From Lactococcus petauri (GTDB lineage: Bacteria > Bacillota > Bacilli > Lactobacillales > Streptococcaceae): a stretch of DNA of 64,000 bases. Positions 40,580 to 49,969 of the stretch are shown piece after piece (the first letter of the stretch is position 1; every line of letters starts with the position of its first letter). A program made the translations under genes and the position numbers. The stretch spans positions 1 to 64,000 of the forward strand of contig NZ_MUIZ01000001.1 in NCBI RefSeq assembly GCF_002154895.1, given 5' to 3'. The notes below the pieces were generated by a model that saw only the letters and a list, made by a program, of their open reading frames with translations, made no database searches and was not told the DNA's origin.

Positions 40580-42016
40580 TTAATGACTCTTATTAAGCTC
40601 ACGTAATTCACGACCCATGCGTTCTGTGGTTTCCCGATTAAGTGGATAACCAAAGAAGAGAATCAAAGCCGAGATTAGAAGACATGCTGCAGGAACGAGG
40701 TTAGCCAATGTATAAATACGATTCACCACTTCAGGTGCTTGCACAGCGCCACCAGTTGTTGAGGCCTGATAACCAATAATTGAAAGCATCAGACCACCGA
40801 TAGCTCCCGCACAGGCTTGCCCAAATTTTCGGGCAAATGAATTCACACCATAGACAGTCCCATCTTCACGTTGACCAGTTGTCCATTGATGATAATCAAT
40901 AACATCAGTAATGAAAGCCCAAACCATTAAGTTAAAGAGACCAGCTCCGAGTGTTGCTACAAAGAGGAAAACTAAGTATACCCATGGGTTACTAATCTTC
41001 ATGAAGAACATAAGAACATAGAGTGCAGATGATAAAATCAATGCTGCAATGGAGGCTTCTTTCTTACCATATCTTGAGGTTAATTTGGAAGCAAAGGGCG
41101 CAAGTACAGCCACTGTACCATAGGTAAATAAAAGAGCAATAGATAAAGCTTGTTTATTTTGAAAATAATCATTAAACAGATAAGTCATATTTGTTCCTGC
41201 AAGAATCTGATTAATGACAATAAAAACATCGACGATAACTAAGATAATTAAGGCACGATTTTTGAGCATACCTGAAACAAGATGTTTAGCTTTCACAGGT
41301 TCGCTTTTACCAACCTGCACACGTTCTGTAGTCATACGATAAGTTACATTATAAAACAGAAAGGCGAGACTAGCGCAGATAATTGAAATAATAAAGAAAC
41401 GGTTCCCTGAGATAACTTGTTGACCATCCGCTGCTGTAACATACATAAAGATTGGAATTAAGAAACCAGTAGATGCACCCCCAATAGCTGAGCCAACTGA
41501 ACGATATGTTGAAAGTGCTACACGGTCTTCTGGTTCTGAGCTGATAGCTGCTGCCATAGATCCATAAGGGATATTGATGGCTGAGAGGAAAATCCCAAAG
41601 ATAATATAAGTAACAAAGATATAAGCCATTTTCCCACCCATTGGTAACGAATTTGCAAAAGGTAAGAATAAGATAATCGTAATCAAGCAAAACGGCCATT
41701 TCATGCGGCGAATCCATGGACGGAAACGCCCTTCTTTTGTCAATACCGAAACATCGCACAAGCGTCCGATAGTCACATCAGCGAAAGCATCAATAATACG
41801 TGAGAAGAAAAATAAACTTCCGACCACTGCTCCCGACACCCCAAGCACATTGGTGTAATAAATCATCAGAAAACTATTTACTAATCCCAAGATAAAACAG
41901 TTGGCCAAATCACCGCTCATGTAACCTATTTTATCTCTCAAGCTAAAGGGTGCAATTTTTACAGCTTCCCGCTTTTCTTCCATGTCTAGTGACATGTCTC
42001 CTACTTTGACTCTCAT
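40580..42016 (-). CDS. GPH-family sugar:cation symporter (478 aa)
   Basis: The start is ATG 42016, with AAAGGAG five bases upstream; an upstream extension to 42091 lacks a ribosome site. Twelve predicted transmembrane segments. Family hallmarks are FSLRDKIGYMSGDLANC near the N-terminus, the cytoplasmic loop DVTIGRLCDVSVLTKEGRFRPWIRR, and ADVIDYHQWTTGQREDGTVYG. It is likely to import the unsaturated galacturonyl-rhamnose disaccharide or a related oligosaccharide, inferred from the adjacent GH105. First gene of the importer operon, divergent from the AraC regulator. Confidence 0.9.
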   Translation of the reverse strand: MRVKVGDMSLDMEEKREAVKIAPFSLRDKIGYMSGDLANCFILGLVNSFLMIYYTNVLGVSGAVVGSLFFFSRIIDAFADVTIGRLCDVSVLTKEGRFRPWIRRMKWPFCLITIILFLPFANSLPMGGKMAYIFVTYIIFGIFLSAINIPYGSMAAAISSEPEDRVALSTYRSVGSAIGGASTGFLIPIFMYVTAADGQQVISGNRFFIISIICASLAFLFYNVTYRMTTERVQVGKSEPVKAKHLVSGMLKNRALIILVIVDVFIVINQILAGTNMTYLFNDYFQNKQALSIALLFTYGTVAVLAPFASKLTSRYGKKEASIAALILSSALYVLMFFMKISNPWVYLVFLFVATLGAGLFNLMVWAFITDVIDYHQWTTGQREDGTVYGVNSFARKFGQACAGAIGGLMLSIIGYQASTTGGAVQAPEVVNRIYTLANLVPAACLLISALILFFGYPLNRETTERMGRELRELNKSH

Positions 42017-42192
42017 TTTTTCTCCTTTAAAATAAATAACAATGTAAATTTCTTTTAAGTTGAATACCACATTATCTTTGTTCTCCGTCACAAAAATAAT
42101 GACCGATTTTCCTTGATTAATCAGTTGTAATGAGTTTCTCTAAACTCCCTTCTCCTTTCTTTATTATTTAATTGATATCTTTATTTTACAAA

Positions 42193-42206
42193 AGAAAACG
42201 ATTTCA
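42193..42206 (-). promoter_or_regulatory. cre (CcpA) site in the divergent promoter region
   Basis: Minus-strand TGAAATCGTTTTCT matches the consensus TGWAANCGNTNWCA at all but the last position. It sits between the divergent importer and AraC genes, implying carbon catabolite repression of the island. Confidence 0.65.
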
Positions 42207-42315
42207 TAAAATATCATACATTTAGAAAACAGTGTCTAATTTACAGATGTTTCCAATCTAAATTTTTTATGATATGATACAGATAGATAAAAAAATCACA
42301 AGAAGAGAGGCCCCA

Positions 42316-43293
42316 GTGGAACTACTAAATGATATTGCAAAAGAATATCTCTTTACGCTCAATAATAAAGAAATAAGTCAGAGAAAAAATGGAAATTTTG
42401 TTTTTGATTATCCTACTAAAGCAACCAATGATGAAAAAGAGCTTCTTTCTTTCAGCAAGGAATTTTTTATAAAAAATAATCAAGTTTTTCTTTCTAAGCA
42501 CAATCGTTTCGCTGACTATCCTGAGCATGATCATGAATTTTTTGAATTTAACTATATGCTAAGTGGAAGCTGTCATCAAAAGCTCAATGGTAAAGAAATA
42601 ATTTTAAATAAGGGCGACCTCATTCTTCTAGATCCCAACTGCCATCATTCCATAAAAGCTCTTGGGCAAGATGATATTTTAATCAATATCATCTTTCCTC
42701 ATAAATCCTTTGATATTAACTGGATAAATAACTTAGGCCTAGAAAATAACACCTTATTCAATTTTCTTATGAATGAGTTGTCCACACATTCCAAGGGAAA
42801 CTACATCAAGTTTGAGACCAGCTGTAATGAGAACGTCGAAGTTATTATTCATCAATTGATCAATAAGTTTTATACGGGCAGCTATTTCTCAAATGAGATT
42901 ATGAAATTCATGATACCCATCTTGTTTATGGAACTTATTGGTAATACGCCTTATGAGTTGAACCACCCTCAAAAAGACCGGGCCGAAAATCATATCATCG
43001 CAAAAACACTTCAACTCATTTCAGAGGAATATTTTGAAATTACACTGGAGCAGTTAGCCAACCGACTGCATTATAATAAAAACTATCTGTCCAACTTAAT
43101 CAAGAAAAAGACCGGTCATACTTTTACAGAGCATTTAGTCAATGAACGTATGAAACGTGCCCTTCTTTTCATTCAAACAAGCAGCGATTCCATTAGCGAC
43201 ATTTGTGAGCAAGTTGGTATAAATAACAAGTCATACTTCTACCGTTTGTTTAAAGAGCATTATGGTCATCTTCCCACCTATTACAGAAAATAA
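42316..43293 (+). CDS. AraC-family transcriptional regulator (325 aa)
   Basis: The start is GTG 42316, with AGAGAGG five bases upstream. The ATG at 42274 has no ribosome site and overlaps a -10-like sequence. The N-terminal cupin sensor domain includes YPEHDHEFFEFNYMLSG and GDLILLDPNCHHSI. The C-terminal double helix-turn-helix (about 225-325) has LEQLANRLHYNKNYLSNLIK and the second motif SISDICEQVGINNKSYFYRLFKEHYG. Divergent from the importer/GH105 operon, it is the probable activator of that operon and perhaps of rhaB, responding to rhamnose or the disaccharide. Confidence 0.92.
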   Translation: MELLNDIAKEYLFTLNNKEISQRKNGNFVFDYPTKATNDEKELLSFSKEFFIKNNQVFLSKHNRFADYPEHDHEFFEFNYMLSGSCHQKLNGKEIILNKGDLILLDPNCHHSIKALGQDDILINIIFPHKSFDINWINNLGLENNTLFNFLMNELSTHSKGNYIKFETSCNENVEVIIHQLINKFYTGSYFSNEIMKFMIPILFMELIGNTPYELNHPQKDRAENHIIAKTLQLISEEYFEITLEQLANRLHYNKNYLSNLIKKKTGHTFTEHLVNERMKRALLFIQTSSDSISDICEQVGINNKSYFYRLFKEHYGHLPTYYRK

Positions 43294-43299
43294 GAATTC

Positions 43300-43331
43300 A
43301 AAAAGCTTATATCTAGCGATATAAGCTTTTT
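43300..43331. terminator. Bidirectional terminator between araC-type gene and kdgA
   Basis: Perfect AAAAAGCTTATATC/GATATAAGCTTTTT stem with a TAGC loop, between convergent genes. Confidence 0.85.
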
Positions 43332-43363
43332 TGGGAAAATTTTTCATTATATACTTTAGGAAA

Positions 43364-44008
43364 TTAGTTTTCGTGAACTGATCTATAAGCGCTCATAAAC
43401 TTTTCGGCATTTGATTTAACAGCAGCAAAATCACCCGTTAATGCTGGCGCTGTAACCCCGCCTCCAGCACTTACAGCCGTAGCCCCAACTTTAAACCATT
43501 CCGCTACATTTCCTTCATTAACACCACCAGATGGCATAATATTAATGTAAGGGAATGGTCCTTTAAGGTCCTTAATCATCGCAGCCCCTGCAATATCTCC
43601 TGGGAAAAGCTTGATGAGTTCTGATCCATATTCCATCGCTTTTTGAGCTTCATAAGGAGTCATTACTCCCGGAATATAAGGAATTTGGTAAAGGTTGCAC
43701 ATCTTCGCCACTTCTTTATTGAAAGTTGGGCTGACAATAAACTGGGCTCCTGCGACAATTGCTAAACGTGCTGAAGTTGGTTCTAAAACTGTACCTGCAC
43801 CAATCACGACATCTGTATCAGCATATCTTGCTACAAGATCAGCAATGACATCATTTGCACGCGGCACTGAGTAAGTGAGTTCGATACTCTTGATACCGCC
43901 CTCTACAACAGATTCAACAATCTTTATAGCTTCGGTTGCACTGTCTGCACGAACAACAGACACCACACCAGATTTGATGACCTTTTCCAATAATTCTGCT
44001 CTTTGCAT
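43364..44008 (-). CDS. kdgA: 2-keto-3-deoxy-6-phosphogluconate aldolase
   Basis: A 214-residue class I aldolase. It has VVSVVRADSATEAIKIVESV at the N-terminus, IGAGTVLEP, QFIVSPTFN, and ELIKLFPGDIAG with the Schiff-base Lys, then INIMPSGGVNEGN. It splits KDPG to pyruvate and glyceraldehyde-3-phosphate. Last gene of kduI-kduD-kdgK-kdgA; its start overlaps the kdgK stop. Confidence 0.95.
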   Translation of the reverse strand: MQRAELLEKVIKSGVVSVVRADSATEAIKIVESVVEGGIKSIELTYSVPRANDVIADLVARYADTDVVIGAGTVLEPTSARLAIVAGAQFIVSPTFNKEVAKMCNLYQIPYIPGVMTPYEAQKAMEYGSELIKLFPGDIAGAAMIKDLKGPFPYINIMPSGGVNEGNVAEWFKVGATAVSAGGGVTAPALTGDFAAVKSNAEKFMSAYRSVHEN

Positions 44009-44976
44009 TATAAATCTCCTTGATAATTCTGACTCTTATAGAAGCCCATAAGTTCTTGACGTGTCGGATAACCTTCACTATCCCCCGCACTTTGCACAGC
44101 CAAAGCTCCAATAGCACACGCTCTGTGTACTGCCACTTTAAGACTCTTTCCTTCCAGCAGAGCTGATTCTAAACCAACCGCAAACCCATCTCCTGCGCCC
44201 ACTGTATCTACTACATTAGCAACTTTAAATCCAGGAACTGTATAGGCTTGTCCCGATTTTGTCTTAACATAAGCCCCTTCTGCACCTAGCTTCACCACAA
44301 CACTTGTCGTTAAATCACTTTGCTTTAAATAAAAATCAGCAATTACTTCTGGGTCACTTGAACCCATAAGAATCTTTCCTTCATTGATGCCTGGAAGGAT
44401 AATCTGACTTTTTTTAGCTAAGTCATTAAGCGTGGAGACCATTTCCTCTTGATTTTTCCAGAGCGCTGGCCGAAGATTAGGGTCAAAGACGGTCAAGACC
44501 TTATTTTCATTGAGCTTATCATTAAAAGTTTTAAAGGTTTGAAGAGCTGTATCAGATAGGGCTGCAAATATTCCAGAAAGATGTGCCACTTGGACATCTT
44601 TCAAAGCAGACATATCGATATCTTCTATCTTCAAATTGGAAGCAGCTGAATTTTTTCTAAAATAAGATGTAGCAGGATCTCCCTTGCTGACACACTGCTT
44701 TAGATAAACACCTGTCAAGAGGTTTTCATCATAAATTAGATTACGCGTATCAAGACCAGCCTCTTGCGCAGCTTCAACAATAAAACGTCCAAATGTATCT
44801 GAGCCGACTTTTGAAATATAGCCGACACTGTGTTCAAGACGATTTATACCGAGTGCAACATTAAATTCTGCTCCTGCAAGATATTTCTTGAAATGTACTG
44901 CTTCATCTAAGCTGACATCCAAATCTTGTGAGGCCATCACGACCAGAGGTTCACCTATTGTTATAAATTTTGGCAT
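44008..44976 (-). CDS. kdgK: 2-keto-3-deoxygluconate kinase
   Basis: A 322-residue PfkB-family sugar kinase: N-terminal GEPLVVMASQDL and YLAGAEFNVALGINRL, and the C-terminal signature DTVGAGDGFAVG with the catalytic Asp. It phosphorylates KDG to KDPG with ATP. Context between kduD and kdgA fixes the substrate. Confidence 0.94.
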   Translation of the reverse strand: MPKFITIGEPLVVMASQDLDVSLDEAVHFKKYLAGAEFNVALGINRLEHSVGYISKVGSDTFGRFIVEAAQEAGLDTRNLIYDENLLTGVYLKQCVSKGDPATSYFRKNSAASNLKIEDIDMSALKDVQVAHLSGIFAALSDTALQTFKTFNDKLNENKVLTVFDPNLRPALWKNQEEMVSTLNDLAKKSQIILPGINEGKILMGSSDPEVIADFYLKQSDLTTSVVVKLGAEGAYVKTKSGQAYTVPGFKVANVVDTVGAGDGFAVGLESALLEGKSLKVAVHRACAIGALAVQSAGDSEGYPTRQELMGFYKSQNYQGDL

Positions 44977-45006
44977 AATTCTTTCTCCAAGGTTCAGCTC
45001 TTTATT

Positions 45007-45813
45007 TTATGGCTGCTTGCCAATATAGGCCAAGATTCCACCATCGACGTAGAGGATATGTCCGTTGACAAAGTCAGAAGCCTTAGAAGCTAAAAAGACT
45101 GCTGGACCTTCAAGATCTTCTGCTTCGCCCCAACGCTCTGCTGGCGTTTTGGCAATAATAAATGAATCAAAAGGATGACGTGAACCATCTTCTTGTAACT
45201 CACGTAATGGTGCTGTTTGAGGTGTTGCAATGTAGCCAGGGCCGATACCATTACATTGGATATTATATTTACCGTATTCCGAAGCAATATTCTTCGTCAG
45301 CATTTTCAAGCCACCTTTAGCAGCGGCATAAGCAGAAACAGTTTCACGTCCTAGCTCTGACATCATTGAGCAGATATTGATAATTTTTCCGCCGCCTTTC
45401 TTTATCATGCCCGGAATAACAGCTTTAGAAACGATAAATGGACCATTCAAATCAATATCAATCACTTGACGGAAATCTTCAGCTGACATTTCAATCATCG
45501 GTGTACGTTTAATGATACCAGCATTGTTGACCAAGATGTCAATGATACCGACTTCCTTTTCAATTTGCTCAACCATGGCATTAATTCCTGCTTCATCTGT
45601 CACATCACAAACATAACCGTACGCTGTAATACCTTCTTCTTTGTAGGCTGCCATACCACGATCAACTGCTTCTTGGTTGATGTCATTAAATACAATGGTT
45701 GCTCCTGCTTTGGCGTAGCTTGAAGCAAGGGCAAAGCCGATACCGTAAGTCGCTCCTGTTATGAGGGCGATTTTTCCTTTAAGTGAAAAGGCATTTAAAA
45801 TATTCTCAGTCAT
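45007..45813 (-). CDS. kduD: 2-deoxy-D-gluconate 3-dehydrogenase (short-chain dehydrogenase)
   Basis: A 268-residue SDR: TGATYGIGFALA cofactor loop, NNAG, catalytic Ser and YAAAKGG, and the C-terminal IATPQTAPLREL. It reduces 3-deoxy-D-glycero-2,5-hexodiulosonate to 2-keto-3-deoxygluconate. The adjacent kduI and kdgK support KduD over other gluconate dehydrogenases. Confidence 0.92.
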   Translation of the reverse strand: MTENILNAFSLKGKIALITGATYGIGFALASSYAKAGATIVFNDINQEAVDRGMAAYKEEGITAYGYVCDVTDEAGINAMVEQIEKEVGIIDILVNNAGIIKRTPMIEMSAEDFRQVIDIDLNGPFIVSKAVIPGMIKKGGGKIINICSMMSELGRETVSAYAAAKGGLKMLTKNIASEYGKYNIQCNGIGPGYIATPQTAPLRELQEDGSRHPFDSFIIAKTPAERWGEAEDLEGPAVFLASKASDFVNGHILYVDGGILAYIGKQP

Positions 45814-45845
45814 AATTTTCTCTTTCTTTTTTTGCTTATTTTTTA

Positions 45846-46691
45846 TTATTTAAGTTCGTTCATTGGGACGATATCCATATCATCATAAGTGATATTTTCG
45901 CCACACATTGCCCAGATAAAGGAGTAATTACTTGTGGCGACTCCTGTGTGGATAGACCAACTTGGGCTGATTGCTGCTTGCTCGTTTTGAAGCACTAAAT
46001 GTTTTGTTTCCTCAGGTTTACCCATAAAGTGGAAAATGGCATTGTCTTCTGGCAATTCAAAGTACAGATAAGCTTCCATACGACGCTCATGCGTATGACA
46101 CGGCATTGTATTCCATGCAGAGCCAGGAGCAAGTGATGTTAAACCCATTTGGAGTTGGCAAGATTCAACTTGGTTTGGATGAACATATTGATTGATTTTA
46201 CGTTTATTCATATGTTCGTCATCTCCTGGGGTTAAAGGATTGATATTGGCCAAAGCGATTTTCTTATTCGGATATTTTTGATGTGCTGGCGCTGAGGCTA
46301 CGTAGAATTTTGCTGGGTTTTGCGGATCTTTGGATTTAAAGATAACTTCCTTTGTACCTTTGCCGATATAATAACCATCACGATGAAGAACTTCATCTTC
46401 TTGACCTTCGATAACGATACTTCCGTCACCACCAATATTGATAATCCCAAGTTCACGACGTTCTAAGAAATACTCTACACCAAGAACTTTATCCAGAACA
46501 ACTTCTAAAGGCTGCTCTGTGGGCTCAACTCCCCCAAAAATCAAACGGTCATTGTGAGAATAAACCAAATGAATAAAATTTGGTTCAAAAATAGTTTCTA
46601 CGGCGAATTCTTCACAAAGTTCTTGCGTTGTGAAATTGGCAATATCCTTTGGTGAATGTGTATAGCGTGTGTCCATTGTTTGATTGCTCAT
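45846..46691 (-). CDS. kduI: 5-keto-4-deoxyuronate isomerase
   Basis: A 281-residue double cupin with the metal-binding PCHTHERRMEAYLYFELPED and a C-terminal HTGVATSNYSFIWAMCGEN, near the size of E. coli KduI (278). It converts 5-keto-4-deoxyuronate, released by GH105, to 3-deoxy-D-glycero-2,5-hexodiulosonate. First gene of the kdu operon, behind the promoter and operators at 46779-46842. Confidence 0.96.
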   Translation of the reverse strand: MSNQTMDTRYTHSPKDIANFTTQELCEEFAVETIFEPNFIHLVYSHNDRLIFGGVEPTEQPLEVVLDKVLGVEYFLERRELGIINIGGDGSIVIEGQEDEVLHRDGYYIGKGTKEVIFKSKDPQNPAKFYVASAPAHQKYPNKKIALANINPLTPGDDEHMNKRKINQYVHPNQVESCQLQMGLTSLAPGSAWNTMPCHTHERRMEAYLYFELPEDNAIFHFMGKPEETKHLVLQNEQAAISPSWSIHTGVATSNYSFIWAMCGENITYDDMDIVPMNELK

Positions 46692-46778
46692 CTGACTCTC
46701 CCTTAAATATAATGAATTTTACTTTGCTTAATGAAATTCCTAGACTGATTGGCCAAATCTCTATTTATTTCAGCAGAC

Positions 46779-46842
46779 GTAAACCGTTTTACTAAACCGA
46801 TTTACTAACACCTATTGTATTCGCTTTCAGATATTTTGTCAA
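46779..46842 (-). promoter_or_regulatory. kdu operon promoter, LacI-type operators and cre
   Basis: Minus strand: TTGACA (46837-46842), 17-base spacer, TACAAT (46814-46819). Downstream lie two CG-centred palindromes, TAAATCGGTTTA (46793-46804) and GTAAAACGGTTTAC (46779-46792), about 13 bp centre to centre. This is the form expected for the LacI-family protein encoded next door. TGAAAGCGAATACA between and over the -10 resembles a cre box with one mismatch. Confidence 0.75.
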
Positions 46843-46863
46843 GTATAAAATATTTTTAAACCC

Positions 46864-46899
46864 AAAAAAAATATCATAGGAAATATTTTCCTTGATATT
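46864..46899 (-). terminator. Terminator after the LacI-family gene
   Basis: Minus-strand AAATATC...GGAAA pairs with TTTCC...GATATTT, followed by TTTTT, just after the regulator stop codon. Confidence 0.65.
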
Positions 46900-47907
46900 T
46901 TATAATGAATTTCGTATTTTTAATTTTGATTCAACAACGAGAAGCTCTGCTCTTTGTTGTTTAGTTTCAATATTTTTTACCAACAGTTCAGCTGCTTCAT
47001 AGCCAATCTTTATCGGATCCTGTACGATAGAAGTCAGACCAGGACTGATTAATTCTCCTAAAGCACCATCATCATATCCGACAACACCTACTTGATTGGG
47101 TACTGAAATATTCTTCTCTTTAAGAATTTTGATAACCCCATAAAGTAGGCCACCATTGAAAGCATAAATCACTGTTTTTTTATCGTCTTCACAGAAATCA
47201 CGGATATTTCCCCAGATTGTCTGATCGCTAGAAAATACGCCCTGTACTTCGTCAGTAAGTACTACTTCTATCTCAACTTCGGTATTTTGAATTGCTTGTT
47301 TAATGCCTTCGTATCTTTTTAACCGTGTTGCAGAATTTGCCATTGGTGGGCTTAAGATGACGATTCTCTGATATCCTTTTTCCACTATTTTTTCCGCCAG
47401 TAGTCGTGACTGCTCAGCATTGTCCGATATTATGGCAGGCCACATCAAAGGTTGCAGATAGCGGTCAACTTGAACAAGTGGCAGACTTGAATCTATAGAT
47501 TTATAATCTGTTGACTCTGCTCTAAGAGGCTGAAGAATTATCCCGTCCACTTTTTCATCTAATAATTTTTCGATATTATACTGTTCATATTCTTTATCAA
47601 GGTCTGAATTCATAATAATCGTGTGGTATTTAGTATTTTGTAGCCTCTCCATCATTCCTTTTAACAAACGTGAAGTATAGAGGATTGAAATATCCGTAAC
47701 CGAAATTCCAATCAATGAAGAATAACTTGATTTTAAAGCACGCGCCTGACGATTCGGACGATAATCAAGTTCTTTAATTTTATCCTGAATACGATCGTGC
47801 GTCTTTTTAGACATCCCCTCAAATTTACCATTTAAAAAATTAGATATCGTTGACTTTGATACACCTGTTAACTTTGCTATATCGTTAATCGTTATTTTTT
47901 TATTCAT
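46900..47907 (-). CDS. LacI-family repressor of the kdu operon (335 aa)
   Basis: N-terminal helix-turn-helix (ITINDIAKLTGVSKSTISNF) and hinge (PNRQARALKSS), then a periplasmic-binding-like effector domain with VGVVGYDDGALGELISPGLT. Length typical. Adjacent to the kdu promoter with two matching palindromes, so it probably acts as a KdgR-type repressor relieved by KDG. AGAGG precedes the ATG weakly. Confidence 0.88.
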   Translation of the reverse strand: MNKKITINDIAKLTGVSKSTISNFLNGKFEGMSKKTHDRIQDKIKELDYRPNRQARALKSSYSSLIGISVTDISILYTSRLLKGMMERLQNTKYHTIIMNSDLDKEYEQYNIEKLLDEKVDGIILQPLRAESTDYKSIDSSLPLVQVDRYLQPLMWPAIISDNAEQSRLLAEKIVEKGYQRIVILSPPMANSATRLKRYEGIKQAIQNTEVEIEVVLTDEVQGVFSSDQTIWGNIRDFCEDDKKTVIYAFNGGLLYGVIKILKEKNISVPNQVGVVGYDDGALGELISPGLTSIVQDPIKIGYEAAELLVKNIETKQQRAELLVVESKLKIRNSL

Positions 47908-48122
47908 ATGCCTCTATTACCGCTACTTTTGTTAAAATCTAAAAAAACTATGAAATGTCAAAATCCACTTTGCATTTATAGTCATAATATGAAATTATCA
48001 CCCTTAATCATTATATACCCATTTGTCAGATTGCTTTCACATTAGTCTTGATAGTATTCTGTCTTGTAGACGAAATAAAAACAAACTGGGGAAATCATAC
48101 TATTTTAAAAGATATAGTAACA

Positions 48123-48734
48123 CTAAGTATTTTCACCGTCTTTATTAAACCCAAGTTTAAGACCCTCGATAGGTTGTTCCTTATACTCTGATTTATCTGG
48201 GTGTGCTATTACTTGAAAGACAAATTGATTTTTTGACATATCTTCCATATCAAAGGGGACATCAAAAATAGGATGAGCACTAATTGTAGCTTCTGCTTTT
48301 TGATTAGGATCAATTACAACATCTGCTACACTGGATGGATTAATATCCATTCTTCCAGGTACTTCTCCACGAAACTGACCTATTCTAATTTTATCTTTCA
48401 CAAGTTCTTGCATGTAAAGAGTCTGTGAAGTTTTATTTTCAAAGCTCACTTTAACATTTAGAACCGGCTGTCCTGACGAATCCTTCGAAATTTCCCAATT
48501 TTGGACTTGAATTATTTCTTTGTCGCCTATGACTTTATGAGCCGCATTATCATACTTTATTGTTTCAGGACCATCTAAGCTCACCTCTTTGGAGCTCTGT
48601 AGAGTAGAACTGGATGAACTTTTGCTGGTCATTACTTTTTGGTGGTCCATATTCATTCTAAAGATTATTGTAACAGCCACTCCTAAAGTAATAACGATTA
48701 GAGACAGGATAATAATTATTCTTTTTCTTAACAC
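48123..48734 (-). CDS. Membrane-anchored DUF5067-like protein (203 aa)
   Basis: N-terminal transmembrane segment (about 5-26) then a Ser-rich linker and an immunoglobulin-like domain (about 70-190) with VQNWEISKDSSGQPVLNV and VSFENKTSQTLYMQEL, fitting the DUF5067/surface Ig-like pattern. No lipobox. It lies 11 bases after the secreted protein gene, so the two may act together at the surface. Function unknown. Confidence 0.65.
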   Translation of the reverse strand: MLRKRIIIILSLIVITLGVAVTIIFRMNMDHQKVMTSKSSSSSTLQSSKEVSLDGPETIKYDNAAHKVIGDKEIIQVQNWEISKDSSGQPVLNVKVSFENKTSQTLYMQELVKDKIRIGQFRGEVPGRMDINPSSVADVVIDPNQKAEATISAHPIFDVPFDMEDMSKNQFVFQVIAHPDKSEYKEQPIEGLKLGFNKDGENT

Positions 48735-48745
48735 TAAAACTCTCC

Positions 48746-49471
48746 TTAAAAAGGTATCTCACCATTTTTTACTGTATAGTAGGATCCCGCAGCTGGGCTC
48801 CATGACCAACAAGATAAAATATTACTTCCCAAATTCGATGTTACCCATTGACTAACATAGCTCGCTTGCTCATTTGTATAACAAAATACCCCATGTCCTA
48901 CTCCAGTATTATATGTATCATTCCAGTCTTGTGAATCTCCAGCTAGCATTGTATCATGATAGGCATGGAAACATAACCCCTTAACCGCTGTTGTAACAGG
49001 GACAGGTTGATAAGCATAGGCTGCATATCTCCAAATACCACCTCCTGCTGTCCAATGTAGAGTTGAGGATGAATCTTCACCAAGGTTCATCAGCTGAGTT
49101 GGTGGCGTTGTACGGTCTCTTAAAGAAGGTACATCAGGGGTTTTAACAGTTTCAAGACTTACACCTTTTTTAATGTCAGCTACAGTTCTTGCTCTACTAT
49201 CTTTATCTGTATCTATAGAGAAAATAATTTTATCGGGGTCAGATATATTAGCAATGCTAACCTTTCCGTGTACCAGAGCTCCACTTGACAATTTTACAAT
49301 AGTGTCAGTGTCTTTGTAAGCTTTAAAAACCTCTTTTAATGTAATAGCGGGGTCTTGTCCTTCTCTAACTTCTCCTACTTTCGCAGAAGCAGAGACATTT
49401 ATATTAGTAAATAAGAGTAAACACAGAATAAATAGAGTTCCAAGAGATAAAATCCCTTTTATTATTTTCAT
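48746..49471 (-). CDS. Secreted Trp/Cys-containing protein of unknown function (241 aa)
   Basis: Signal peptide (about 1-30, ending NVSASA). A charged middle section (about 32-120) follows. The C-terminal domain (about 125-241) is rich in Trp, Tyr and Gly and has three cysteines (KGLCFHAYHD, VFCYTN, ILSCWSWSPA). The composition recalls exported bacteriocin-like or adhesin-like proteins, but no family is recognised. It is in an operon with the DUF5067-like gene. Confidence 0.6.
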   Translation of the reverse strand: MKIIKGILSLGTLFILCLLLFTNINVSASAKVGEVREGQDPAITLKEVFKAYKDTDTIVKLSSGALVHGKVSIANISDPDKIIFSIDTDKDSRARTVADIKKGVSLETVKTPDVPSLRDRTTPPTQLMNLGEDSSSTLHWTAGGGIWRYAAYAYQPVPVTTAVKGLCFHAYHDTMLAGDSQDWNDTYNTGVGHGVFCYTNEQASYVSQWVTSNLGSNILSCWSWSPAAGSYYTVKNGEIPF

Positions 49472-49493
49472 AAGCTCAATTTCTCCTCTTTCT

Positions 49494-49923
49494 TTAAAGC
49501 TTAATTTTATATGTTGTAATTAAATTTTCGCTCCCTTTTAATGGTGACCCGTTCTCGTTCAATATTTTCAAGTTAATTTCTGGATTCTGAGTTCCAAGTT
49601 CTTTCATATTATTCAAGATTTTTCTAATAAAAGGGGTTGCTTTTACTTTAATATTATCTAACGAACTTTGAGACATGGGTTCTACTTTTTTAACCTCAGT
49701 TCAAAGTCATAATTATTATTGACACCAAATGGTGATATCATTTCATAACTCGTATCTTTGCCAAAGACATCCCTTAACTCACTGAAGTGTGCATTAATAT
49801 AATGCCCAGTGGTATTAAATTTTTCATTCGAAGATAGTACATTTTTTTTAGGTTGTGCAGTACATCCAAAAAATGTCACGAGTGCAATAAGAGAAAGAAA
49901 TAACAAACTAATTTTTTTATCAT
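49494..49923 (-). pseudogene. Lipoprotein gene broken by two homopolymer frameshifts
   Basis: Three frame segments join to one protein. ATG 49923 opens ATGATAAAAAAATTAG, where one more A would give MIKKISLLFLSLIALVTFFGC, a proper lipoprotein signal with Cys lipobox. The mid part runs to DFELRLKK and stops. Inserting or deleting one base in the six-T run at 49686-49691 continues into VEPMSQSSLDNIKV and on to 49494. Either a decayed gene or sequencing error. Neighbour of the secreted protein genes. Confidence 0.6.
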
Positions 49924-49969
49924 TTCTATATCTTAAACTATTTTATACATTTATACAACATTTGTCTTT

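Noticed and set aside
41370-41759. 129-codon minus-strand ORF inside the transporter gene
   Set aside because: It is an alternative frame of the GPH transporter with no ribosome site and unlikely composition.
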